From: Methylotuvimicrobium sp018830325
Lineage (GTDB): Bacteria; Pseudomonadota; Gammaproteobacteria; Methylococcales; Methylomonadaceae
Reading direction: 5' to 3'
DNA: 64,000 nt
Assembly (NCBI RefSeq): GCF_044788715.1
Contig: NZ_CP173170.1
Location: 248,001 to 312,000, forward strand
Of this stretch, positions 36,555 through 44,077 are shown piece by piece. Both the position numbers and the translations under genes were made by a program. Numbering within the stretch: position 1 is the stretch's first letter; the number at the start of each line of letters is the position of its first letter. The notes beneath the pieces are model-generated. The model saw only the letters and a program-made list of their open reading frames with translations, was not told where the DNA came from and searched no databases.

Positions 36555-36652
36555 AGCTGGAGCTTGGGTAGTAGTTTTGGCGAATACGACTGGCCCCTGC
36601 GCGGACACTTGGCTTCGGCAAGCGGAAGCACCTTGCTAATCAGGTAAATTTT

Positions 36653-37036
36653 TGCTACCTAATTTGGGCATCGGGGTGCCACGTTCGTTATTAGCGACTC
36701 GTAGAACCTTTGATGAATCCGCTTGAATTGGCCAAGGCTCCAAAGGTTTCTTACATCGAACCGAGTATCTAAATTTTGGCAAAGCGGGAGTTTGAACGTT
36801 TGAAAAGGGGCGTCTCCAATTCTGATTATCTATTGAGAAGTCCGTTCATCTAAGACGGTAAACGCATCGAGCTCGACGCAAAGCTTTTGTTTCCGGGAGA
36901 TGCATGGTCCGCCACGCCCGCACTTTCATTTACCGGGGCGATGACCATACCTTCATGATCGTTAGGATCACCTCGCTAATGTCATCACACCAAGGACGAT
37001 GGGCTTCATTGCATTCATCTTACTCGTGCTTGATTT
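36653..37036. other. Intergenic region with a repeat fragment
   Basis: No gene is seen. Around 36922-36975 lies a copy of the block ACTTTCATTT-CCGGGGCGATG that recurs at about 54046, 60275 (reversed) and 60573 (reversed). The rest has no recognised structure. Confidence 0.45.
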
Positions 37037-37705
37037 TTAAGAGTTTTTGTAACTGTATTTCTTAATGATGACTGGGTACAGCGAGATCAATACCACTACG
37101 GCCAATGACAGGATGATGTCGAATCGGAATATTTCCTGTAGTGAAGTGATCTGTTCGAGCATGTTGCCGCCATTTGCATAAATGAACGAAGCCGGCGTAA
37201 TGCCGGCTAGCGTGCTCGTTGCATATTTCCTGAAGGAAATTCGGGACAGGCCGGCTAAAATATTGATCAGAAAATAGGGCACGACCATGACTAACCGTAA
37301 CGATAAGAAATAATAGAATCCGTTCGTCTCGATTTCGTTCTCGATCGTCTTTAATCTATCGTAATAACGTTTTTCGAATAGATCCTTGAATGTGTAACGG
37401 CTAACACCGAAACCGACCAGGCAGGCCAATAGAGTAGCGCCGATGTTGTAAAAGGTCCCCCAATAGAATCCGAAAAAGTAGCCGCCCAACACTTTCAGCG
37501 GGGCGGCCAGCGGAATCGGCGAGTTGATGAAAAGCGTGCAGGCGACAAAAAACAACAGAACCGACAAGCCATAATGTTCTTCGATGAAATCGCGCAGGTT
37601 GGCTTCATTGGCCTTGACATTATCGATCGTCACGATACCGGCCATGTAAAAAGACATCACGATGATCAAGCTTATAATGGCCAGCCATAGCTTAACGTTT
37701 TTCAT
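37037..37705 (-). CDS. TVP38/TMEM64 (VTT-domain) inner-membrane protein
   Basis: A protein of 222 aa with about five membrane helices. The VTT/DedA-like core is recognisable: FINSPIPLAAPLKVLGGYFFGFYWGTFYNIGATLLACLVGFGVSRY, then RLVMVVPYFLINILAGLSRISFRKYATSTLAGITPASF with its conserved Arg and Gly-Leu. Family members act in membrane homeostasis and lipid scrambling or transport; the exact substrate is unknown. The ATG lies 9 bp after the end of the (frameshifted) pssA gene, so the two probably form an operon linked to phospholipid handling. Confidence 0.88.
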   Translation of the reverse strand: MKNVKLWLAIISLIIVMSFYMAGIVTIDNVKANEANLRDFIEEHYGLSVLLFFVACTLFINSPIPLAAPLKVLGGYFFGFYWGTFYNIGATLLACLVGFGVSRYTFKDLFEKRYYDRLKTIENEIETNGFYYFLSLRLVMVVPYFLINILAGLSRISFRKYATSTLAGITPASFIYANGGNMLEQITSLQEIFRFDIILSLAVVVLISLYPVIIKKYSYKNS

Positions 37706-37714
37706 AGGCGAGCC

Positions 37715-38226
37715 TCAAAAGATTCGCGATACTTTTAGTGTCGAAATCATCAGCAAGCCTTGTATGACAATAATGAACGGCCATGCATTCAGGCTTTCCG
37801 GAAAATTGCAGTAGATCAAAAAAAAACCGGAAACAGTACGCCATTGACCGTAATCGGTACGCCTTCGAAACCTTGCGCTTCCGAAACGTTGTATCGGGCC
37901 AATCTGAACATGCCGCAGGTGATGAAAAACAACAATAAAATCGATACCCAGGGCGTCGGTGTTTGCAAGGCGTAAAAGAGAAACATCGGCGCGACGCCGA
38001 AAGATATTAAATCGGACATTGAATCGATTTGTTTGCCGAACGAATTCTTCTGATGCATCAAGCCGGCAACTTTACCGTCCAATATGTCGAAAATCACCGC
38101 GATGAATAATAAAGTCGTACTGAGCACGAAATTTTCTTCGATTGACATGATGATCGAAACAATGCCGCAGGACAGATTCGCTACCGTGAAAACGTCCGCT
38201 AGTTTCAGATATTTGATTAGATACAT
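37715..38226 (-). pseudogene. pssA: CDP-diacylglycerol-serine O-phosphatidyltransferase, interrupted by a frameshift at a homopolymer
   Basis: From ATG 38226 (MYLIKYLKLADVFTVANLSCG) the frame encodes 136 aa of a CDP-alcohol phosphatidyltransferase and stops at 37816, just after GVPITVNGVLFPVFF. One extra T in the run of nine T (A at 37818-37826 on the plus strand) would restore a continuation: LIYCNFPESLNAWPF, then IIVIQGLLMISTLKVSRIF, ending at 37715, 9 bp before the tvp38 ATG. That tail is what PssA should have. The catalytic motif reads DILDGKVAG-FGKQIDSMSD; the usual Arg of DGxxAR is Gly here. The product would make phosphatidylserine, precursor of phosphatidylethanolamine. Cause: sequencing error, phase variation or a true lesion. 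Confidence 0.85.
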
Positions 38227-38298
38227 GATCACACCGCTGAAATGAACCCCGATACGTGATCGTAAAAAGATATTGTGACAGGATGATGAAGCGATAAA

Positions 38299-38490
38299 CC
38301 TAAAAAGAGCAGTTGAGAGACTCAAACTAACGTTCGGCCTAAGCCATTCGGCTATGCTCAGGAGAGCCGTGTCGAAGGGTGAACGTTAGTTTGAGGCTTC
38401 ACCAAGCCGGTGTAAGTGTTGTAGACCCTTCATACTTCGACTTGGCTCAGCGCGAACGGTCTACAACACTTGCCAACTGCTCTTTTTAGG
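38299..38490. mobile_element. MITE-like element, family 2, copy A
   Basis: A 192-bp element with perfect 17-bp inverted ends (CCTAAAAAGAGCAGTTG / CAACTGCTCTTTTTAGG) and a 5-bp direct repeat ATAAA on both sides (38294-38298 and 38491-38495). Inside are two hairpins: CAAACTAACGTTCG / GAACGTTAGTTTG, and TGTTGTAGACCC / CGGTCTACAACA. It lies between the divergent pssA and DUF47 genes and may carry or disturb their promoters. Copy B at 58139-58335 has the interior in opposite orientation. Confidence 0.85.
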
Positions 38491-38623
38491 ATAAATGTTT
38501 GCTCATCGCCGTCCCATCCAAGTTAAATCGAAAACATTCATCGATTTGTCATATTATCGAGCCAATATAAGACCGCCGGAATCGCAACACCGATCCGAAT
38601 TTTCCAACTTTAAAATTTTCGTC

Positions 38624-39262
38624 ATGACCAACAATAATCTCGAGCATCATCTAAACTCCCGTTCGCTGGAGACGATATTTAAAGAACATCTCGACAATTC
38701 CCTCGACTGTGCGAAGGTATTGGGCCAGCTGTTTTCGAATTTGGACGAACGCGATCTCCACATCGAACAAGCCAAAATTCTAGAGGAAAAGGGAGACAAA
38801 TTGACCGAGGAAGCGTTTCGCGCGCTCGAACATTTGACCTATTCGGAGTACATTCGCATCACCGAGGAATTGATCAAACGCCTCGATGACATAGTCGATG
38901 GCCTCAACAATACCGCACGCCTGATCGATATTTGTCACCCCAAACAAATCGAAGACGCCGCGCAAGACATACTCAAGGTAATACTCTCGATGATCGAGCG
39001 ACTCAGAATCGAAATCGGCGGCTATCCCAACAATGATTTGGCTAACGTTAGAGCTTGTTCCAAGGAGCTCAAAAACCATGAGTCCAGCGCCGATGCCATT
39101 TATCACGACTGGCGGAAGAAACAGCGCAGTCTTCTCGTAATGTCTTTGATCGACGAGAGCAATTGGACCGAAATTCTGGGTGTGCTGGAGGAAACGACCG
39201 ATGCCGCCTATCATGCTGCGCTTTTACTCGAGCGCATTATTCGTTATCGTCAGAGAGCGTGA
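38624..39262 (+). CDS. DUF47/PhoU-like protein (TIGR00153 family)
   Basis: About 212 aa from ATG 38624 (MTNNNLEHHLNSRSLETIFKEHL); the frame extends back to 38495, but that part begins inside the repeat edge and has no family similarity. All-helical DUF47 protein with the patterns EQAKILEEKGDKLTEEAF and FIxR-like metal-binding segments (LDDIVDGLNNTARLI, KNHESSADAIYHDW). DUF47 proteins are usually cytosolic partners of Pit-type low-affinity phosphate transporters. No pit gene lies nearby here. This fits the general phosphorus theme of the region. Confidence 0.85.
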   Translation: MTNNNLEHHLNSRSLETIFKEHLDNSLDCAKVLGQLFSNLDERDLHIEQAKILEEKGDKLTEEAFRALEHLTYSEYIRITEELIKRLDDIVDGLNNTARLIDICHPKQIEDAAQDILKVILSMIERLRIEIGGYPNNDLANVRACSKELKNHESSADAIYHDWRKKQRSLLVMSLIDESNWTEILGVLEETTDAAYHAALLLERIIRYRQRA

Positions 39263-39773
39263 ATTGGATTGAATCATTTGCTTGAATACGATAGTGTCAT
39301 CAATGTCATTCAAATCGAAGGCTTTTCAAAACAACGAAAAAGGGCGAGGGTTAAAGTTAATAAATCAATTTGACCCTGCGGTATCCCCACAAAATAGCCG
39401 TAAATACCCCCTGTAAACTCGCAGCCGCCATCCATGGCGGCAGACGGTTTGACACTGATTTACGACCACGGTTTTACGTGACGTTGCTTATCTTGTCGGT
39501 TTGTCTAAGAGTTTGATCATGTAATTTAAGCGCTTAGCATTTGTAACTACGACAGGCTAATGGGTGCCCCATTGTTCCCCAAATTCTGTTCTCTACTCTA
39601 CCCATTGTCTCCAATCTAACCCGTTATCAGCGAACGTAATTATTCTTTCTAGCGTTGTAAGTTACACTAATATGGTATGGTTTAAGCCGCGTAGAGTCGG
39701 TGACCTCTAGGTTAAATTGCTTTTCAAGCTCTTGCTTACTACAATGTATTACGTTGTTTTTTGAGGGGGTATC
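39263..39773. other. Intergenic region before the toxin-antitoxin pair
   Basis: No gene is seen. It contains the palindrome CCGCCATCCATGGCGG (about 39428) and the block AACTACGACAGGCTAATGGG (about 39543), which recurs after the TonB-operon terminator. Promoter-like sequence (TTACACTAATATGG) lies near 39662-39680. Confidence 0.4.
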
Positions 39774-40043
39774 ATGAGCGTTACTACAGTTCGATTACAG
39801 GCTGATATTGAGCATCAATTGGAAGCCATTGCGAGCAGGCTTCATCGGAGCAAAGAATGGGTGATCAACCAAGCCTTATCGGAATACATTGATAAGCAGC
39901 ATATAGAGCAAGATCGCTGGCAACAAACCTTGGATGCTATGGAATCAGCTGCCCAAGGAAAAGTGGTTGATGCGAGTGAGATACACAGCTGGTTAAGTAG
40001 TTGGGGCACTGAAAAAGAGCATGATGCGCCGAGGCCGGATTAG
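39774..40043 (+). CDS. Antitoxin, ribbon-helix-helix (ParD/CopG-like)
   Basis: An 89-aa protein. The N-terminal RHH fold is clear: TTVRLQADIEHQLEAIASRLHRSKEWVINQALSEYIDKQ. The C-terminal tail is acidic and flexible, as expected for the toxin-binding part. It would bind and neutralise the RelE/ParE-type toxin encoded next and repress the shared promoter. A GAGGGGG ribosome binding site precedes the ATG. The stop TAG shares its G with the toxin's GTG start. Confidence 0.9.
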   Translation: MSVTTVRLQADIEHQLEAIASRLHRSKEWVINQALSEYIDKQHIEQDRWQQTLDAMESAAQGKVVDASEIHSWLSSWGTEKEHDAPRPD

Positions 40044-40324
40044 TGAGGTTAGTTTATACCTCAGAGGCTATTGAAGATTTAAAGCGTTTGCGGGAGTTTA
40101 TCGCAGTTCATAACCCAACGGCAGCCAATAGAATAGCGGGAGAGTTGACTGCCAAAATTGAGCTGTTGCCAGACTTTCCAAAGATGGGCACTCCGGTTCA
40201 AATCGCACCAGTACCTGATGACATACGTGATATGGTTTTTGGAAAATACATTGTTCGTTATTCACTGCATACAAAAAAGATCATTATTCTCAGGGTATGG
40301 CATGGACTTGAAAATGAGCGATAA
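40043..40324 (+). CDS. RelE/ParE-family toxin
   Basis: A 93-aa protein with the family fold: LVYTSEAIEDLKRLREFIAVHNPTAANRIAGEL, then YIVRYSLHTKKIIILRVWHG. ParE relatives poison DNA gyrase, RelE relatives cleave mRNA on the ribosome; this one looks ParE-like (HNPTAANRI, VWHGLENER). It starts with GTG overlapping the antitoxin stop by one base, a tight coupling typical of TA operons. Confidence 0.9.
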   Translation: MRLVYTSEAIEDLKRLREFIAVHNPTAANRIAGELTAKIELLPDFPKMGTPVQIAPVPDDIRDMVFGKYIVRYSLHTKKIIILRVWHGLENER

Positions 40325-40355
40325 CAATTTAACAAGTTACTGCACAGGAAAAGAT

Positions 40356-40432
40356 AATCGGGGTCAGATGTAATTGAATTGGTACGCTTTTGATATTCTT
40401 AATTGTGAATTAATTTGTATCTGACTCCGATT
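40356..40432. repeat. Inverted repeat after the TA operon (GGGGTCAGAT ends)
   Basis: Arms AATCGGGGTCAGAT (40356-40369) and ATCTGACTCCGATT (40419-40432) are complementary with one mismatch. A second AATCGGGGTCA occurs at about 41155. GGGGTCAG-type ends are common on small mobile palindromes; no transposase is present. Confidence 0.55.
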
Positions 40433-40438
40433 AATTTA

Positions 40439-41062
40439 TTAATGTTTTCTAATTTTAATAGTAAAAAGACCTAGTAGTCCTGAGACTAGCAGGATTAATG
40501 CGCTTGGAATTGGTACAGCACTTACAGAACCACTGACATTAGATTGTAAATCACCAAAATGAGTCCAGCTGCCTTGACTTGCGCCCACTCGCATTCGATC
40601 AATTGAACTATTTATAACTAAATCATAAAGCTCAGTTGTGGAGCCTGGTGATGTGAATGGGTTGGTGCCGATATTAAATTGAATGCTGAAGATATCAGCT
40701 GTAATACCATTAATTGTTGGACCACTGCCTGTAAAGTCTAAAAGAAACCAACCTGCAGAGTGAGTAGTACTTATAGAGGCATTATTGGCATTAAATACTT
40801 GTGCGCCAAAAGTACTATCTACCCAACTAAATGTTCCTGTTACATTAGTAAAATTAGATGCCTCTATTGTGCCTGAGCCTATATCAAAGCTAACATTTGA
40901 TGTCACACTTGTTCCAATGGGTAATAAGCTTGTTGTTAAAGGAAGTCCGCTTGACATGTCGGCAGAAGCGCTTAGAAAAACTAAGGCTGCTTGAGAATTA
41001 GTCGTTATCAATAAAGCAAATATCCAAAATATCCTAATAGATAATTTCAATTTCATCTCCAT
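40439..41062 (-). CDS. Exported protein with PEP-CTERM-type sorting signal
   Basis: About 207 aa, starting at ATG 41062 or 41056. A signal peptide (LKLSIRIFWIFALLITTNSQA) precedes a beta-rich domain with many Ser, Thr and Gly residues and no known catalytic motif. The C-terminus has the sorting triad: VPIPSAL motif, hydrophobic helix (ILLVSGLLGLFTI) and basic tail KIRKH. EpsH/exosortase should process it for surface or exopolysaccharide association. Its base composition is AT-richer than that of its neighbours. Confidence 0.82.
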   Translation of the reverse strand: MEMKLKLSIRIFWIFALLITTNSQAALVFLSASADMSSGLPLTTSLLPIGTSVTSNVSFDIGSGTIEASNFTNVTGTFSWVDSTFGAQVFNANNASISTTHSAGWFLLDFTGSGPTINGITADIFSIQFNIGTNPFTSPGSTTELYDLVINSSIDRMRVGASQGSWTHFGDLQSNVSGSVSAVPIPSALILLVSGLLGLFTIKIRKH

Positions 41063-41372
41063 TTTGTGTTTTAATTTCTTATGACTCTGAAGCAATCGAG
41101 TATCACCAAATGACGGAACGACATACTTTGTTCGATGACAACGAAGTCAACATAATCGGGGTCACGGGGTCAGATACAATTTAATCGAGGTTAGGCCTTG
41201 CATATGATTTAGGTGTTTTTGTTCTTGAACATAAAAGGCTGTGCCTTTCCGATTTTGTATCAAACATTTTTCACCGGCCATATTAAAGCTATTCATCATT
41301 CGTAGCTAAAAAGATGACTCGATTATTAAACAAGACAAAAAACCGGAACGCCTTGTCTTCGGATAGCCGAGT

Positions 41373-41405
41373 AGGTTGGGTTAGGCGGCAGCCATAACCC
41401 AACCT
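41373..41405. repeat. Hairpin repeat after the second PEP-CTERM gene
   Basis: 11-bp perfect stem AGGTTGGGTTA / TAACCCAACCT with centre GGCGGCAGCCA. The same hairpin with a compensating base-pair change lies at 42256-42288. Likely a dispersed palindrome used as an mRNA 3' end. Confidence 0.65.
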
Positions 41406-41429
41406 ATATGACTTCGATCGTGAAAATAA

Positions 41430-42164
41430 TCAAGCACCTATTACACGACGACGACCAACGCTGATCAAGCCGATCAACGCCGAACCTAACAACCAAACTG
41501 CGGCCGGTACGGGCACCGCTGTCACATTAGCAAAAGAATTAGCGGAGAAAAGAATGGTGTCGCCATCGTTCACCAGAAAAGCTAATCCAAGCGTTTTGCT
41601 TTTGCTTTCCTGATCAGCAAAACCAAACGACTCTAACTCTAAGAAAGAACTTGTGGTCATGGTTTCCAGACCATTTTGAGAAAAGATATCGGCCCAGAAG
41701 TTTACCCCCGCAAAGGCGTAATCGCCCGATTGACCGTCTATGACCGCGCTGATGTCATAGTCTGCTGTGAATAATAATAATCCGGAACCGTTAATTTCAA
41801 TAGTCGCGTGTCGATCAACAGAAGCCAAGCCATAGCCATATGAAGTTTGAGTGGAAGCCAGCATTTGTGATTCGTCTGCCTGTGCATTCGACCCTCCTAG
41901 CGAGACACTGATAGGGCTTGACCAATCATTTTCAAAATCATATTGCCAATTATGGAGGGCATCAACCTCTACATCTACCTCTGTGTATTTTTCCGACAAG
42001 CGATAATCTGGTATACCTGGGCCCAGATCGATCGCGGTAATTTTAAAGGTACTCCAATCTAAGTATGCCGACGCGGCCGATGCGCTCAAAGCCACGCCTG
42101 TATTAAAAAATAATGCTAATCCGCCGACTGCGGACAAAACTGATTTTTGTAAACAAATAGTCAT
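41430..42164 (-). CDS. Exported protein with VPxPAxxWLLGS-type PEP-CTERM signal
   Basis: About 244 aa from ATG 42164, chosen because GGAG lies seven bases upstream. A signal peptide (MTICLQKSVLSAVGGLALFF) is followed by a low-complexity beta-rich domain. The C-terminus is a textbook sorting signal: VPVPAAVWLLGSALIGLISVGRRRV. Such proteins are cut by exosortase and linked to the cell surface or biofilm matrix. The function of the mature part is unknown. Confidence 0.88.
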   Translation of the reverse strand: MTICLQKSVLSAVGGLALFFNTGVALSASAASAYLDWSTFKITAIDLGPGIPDYRLSEKYTEVDVEVDALHNWQYDFENDWSSPISVSLGGSNAQADESQMLASTQTSYGYGLASVDRHATIEINGSGLLLFTADYDISAVIDGQSGDYAFAGVNFWADIFSQNGLETMTTSSFLELESFGFADQESKSKTLGLAFLVNDGDTILFSANSFANVTAVPVPAAVWLLGSALIGLISVGRRRVIGA

Positions 42165-42255
42165 TGTAATACTCCAAAAATTAAACAAAAAATTAAAGAT
42201 AGGGTTTTCCTTTTATTTATAACAATATCAAGTAGCCCAGAAACTTCAGCCGAGT

Positions 42256-42288
42256 AGGTCGGGTTAGGCGGCAGCCGTAACCCGACCT
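42256..42288. repeat. Hairpin repeat after the phytase-like gene
   Basis: 11-bp perfect stem AGGTCGGGTTA / TAACCCGACCT with centre GGCGGCAGCCG. Relative to 41373-41405 the fourth base pair has changed from T-A to C-G, keeping the stem. Confidence 0.65.
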
Positions 42289-42348
42289 GCGTGACTATGA
42301 TTCATAGCCTCATTGATAGTTATTTTTCAGCTCCATGTCTGGGTCGGT

Positions 42349-43737
42349 TTATCGCCCGAAACCGGAGCCTTTAACGATATCGACGCGGATTTGCTGGCCG
42401 GTGATGCCGAAATCGTCGTCATTGATCAGAATCAATTCTTTTTGGTTGGTCAATCCCAGTCCTTCCAGCTTCTCGGCGAATTGCGGTTCGGCGCCGTCAA
42501 GCGAAGAAGCAATGAAGCGGAGTTTTTTCCGGACCGGTTTAATGCCTATCGACGACAAATCCGGATATTGTTCAAGCGTTGGAATGGTCAGAGGATCGTC
42601 CCATTCGGAACCCGCGATATTGGTCGCGCCTTTCAGATCGATCTCGTACAACGCGGTCGCTTGGTCGGTACGTTCGATCACCAAAAGACGCTCTTTATCG
42701 AGCCACATCATTTCACTGATACGCAGATCGCGTACCCGATTGGCATCGGTCACACCGACATTTTGCAAGATACTGACCGGATCAAGCTGATAGACCCACT
42801 CGCCGACGACCTCGATCTTCGAACCTTTAGGATGTGCCTTCAGGCGAGCTTTGTAGAGACGAATGTTCGGCGTATCACGCACAGTTGTATTCGGGTTGTC
42901 GAGAGGACTTTGCACGATGAAATATAGAAACCTGAAATCCGGCGAAACCGCCATCGATTCGATGCCTCGATTGATGCGGCGTTTGGCCAACAACTCCGGC
43001 AACGAGCCTTCGATTGGGTAGCCGGCAGGTAAGCCTTCAACCGGATGTGTGTACTCGTTCTCGGTACCGGCCGGCACGAAACGTTTCAGAATGCGTCCGT
43101 CCGAGGCGACTTCAACAAGTCCAGTGGCGTTTTCTTCGCCGATGAAAAACCGACCGCCGAAATGAGGCAAGCGAACCACGCCTTCGGCATCGATCGCGCT
43201 TGCATCTTGATCGAGCACGTTACCGGCGCCGTCGCGCGGTATTTCGGTCGTGCCGGTGATTTGCGGGTTCAGCAAACCGCTGATCGGCGTGCCGTCAATA
43301 TTGAGTAATGGAATGACTTTAAGTACTTTCAACAAACCGCTTTTTTCCATGCGCAGTTGATAGATACTGGGGGCGTAATCCGGACGTGGGTAGATACGCC
43401 CGACGCCGGCAGCGACTCCCCGCTCCGGATCGGCTGGACACGCGACTTCGGCAGTCAATCCTAAAACCGATGGTGCAGCGCCGCAAGTAAAATTTGGGCC
43501 CCGGTCGCCAACCGTCCAAATGATGTTGGGTGCATCGCCCGGTCCACGATAACTGCCGCTGCCGGCGCCGCCGAATAATGAAAGTGTGTTGCCCCCCGCC
43601 GGATGGGTGTACACCCCCAAATCGAGCGCCGGATCGTCGATCGCGGGCTCGAAAGAGGCCTTAATTTCAAGGGCCGATGCGCTGGCCACCTGAACCAGGA
43701 GGCCCGCACCGATTAATGATTGAATCATTTTTTTCAT
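42349..43737 (-). CDS. Exported esterase-like protein of the phytase-like family (PF13449)
   Basis: About 462 aa from ATG 43737, preceded by GAGGA. Signal peptide MKKMIQSLIGAGLLVQVASA. The mature part matches the phytase-like beta-propeller family: TVGDRGPNF, HFGGRFFIGEENATGLVEVASDGRILKRFVP, NRGIESMAVSPDFRFLYFIVQSPL and ERLLVIERTDQATALYEIDL. Family members cleave phosphate esters or carboxylic esters outside the cytoplasm. It lies among phosphorus-scavenging proteins. No PEP-CTERM tail. A 9-bp inverted repeat (GCTGACGCT / AGCGTCAGC) is found upstream at about 43770-43805. Confidence 0.85.
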   Translation of the reverse strand: MKKMIQSLIGAGLLVQVASASALEIKASFEPAIDDPALDLGVYTHPAGGNTLSLFGGAGSGSYRGPGDAPNIIWTVGDRGPNFTCGAAPSVLGLTAEVACPADPERGVAAGVGRIYPRPDYAPSIYQLRMEKSGLLKVLKVIPLLNIDGTPISGLLNPQITGTTEIPRDGAGNVLDQDASAIDAEGVVRLPHFGGRFFIGEENATGLVEVASDGRILKRFVPAGTENEYTHPVEGLPAGYPIEGSLPELLAKRRINRGIESMAVSPDFRFLYFIVQSPLDNPNTTVRDTPNIRLYKARLKAHPKGSKIEVVGEWVYQLDPVSILQNVGVTDANRVRDLRISEMMWLDKERLLVIERTDQATALYEIDLKGATNIAGSEWDDPLTIPTLEQYPDLSSIGIKPVRKKLRFIASSLDGAEPQFAEKLEGLGLTNQKELILINDDDFGITGQQIRVDIVKGSGFGR

Positions 43738-43955
43738 TTTATCCTCAATGGTTATGGTTGATTTGATCGGGCTGACGCTGAAAATCATGGAAACGGAGCG
43801 TCAGCGAAGTGATGATTTTTAGTCCCCGATAGCCGTAGCGCCGGGTGTTTTGCCGGAGTCTGCGCGAGTAGCGCAGGTGGAGGCAAAATACAAGGCATCG
43901 CGACACGGCGTAAAGCCATTTGTGGGAGTGCTACGGAGCCGCCGAAGGCAATAAT

Positions 43956-44022
43956 CGCCAAGCAATTTTTCGCTGCTGAAATCGGACGGATCCCATTTCA
44001 GCTTTCGCGAAAAATCTTGGCG
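43956..44022. repeat. Imperfect 67-bp palindrome between two exported-protein genes
   Basis: CGCCAAG-AATTTTTCGC-GCTGAAAT on the left pairs with ATTTCAGC-GCGAAAAAT-TTGGCG on the right around a 13-base centre. It lies just after the ExeM gene's stop (minus strand) and may end that transcript. Confidence 0.6.
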
Positions 44023-44077
44023 CGCTTGCTGCAGTCAAACTCGATCGCTCTATACAGTCAGTCGGATTTATTTCCTA

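Larger units (their letters stand above)
35992..36644. mobile_element. MITE-like element, family 1, copy 2, split by a nested insertion
   Basis: The ends are perfect 13-bp inverted repeats CCTGATTAGCAAG / CTTGCTAATCAGG. An exact 8-bp direct repeat TAAATTTT flanks it (35984-35991 and 36645-36652); the left copy starts with the stop codon of ppa. The body aligns with copy 1 (17790-18199) until 36265, where a separate 289-bp element interrupts it, and continues after 36564. Without the insert and its duplication the element would be about 354 bp. It has no coding capacity. Confidence 0.88.
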
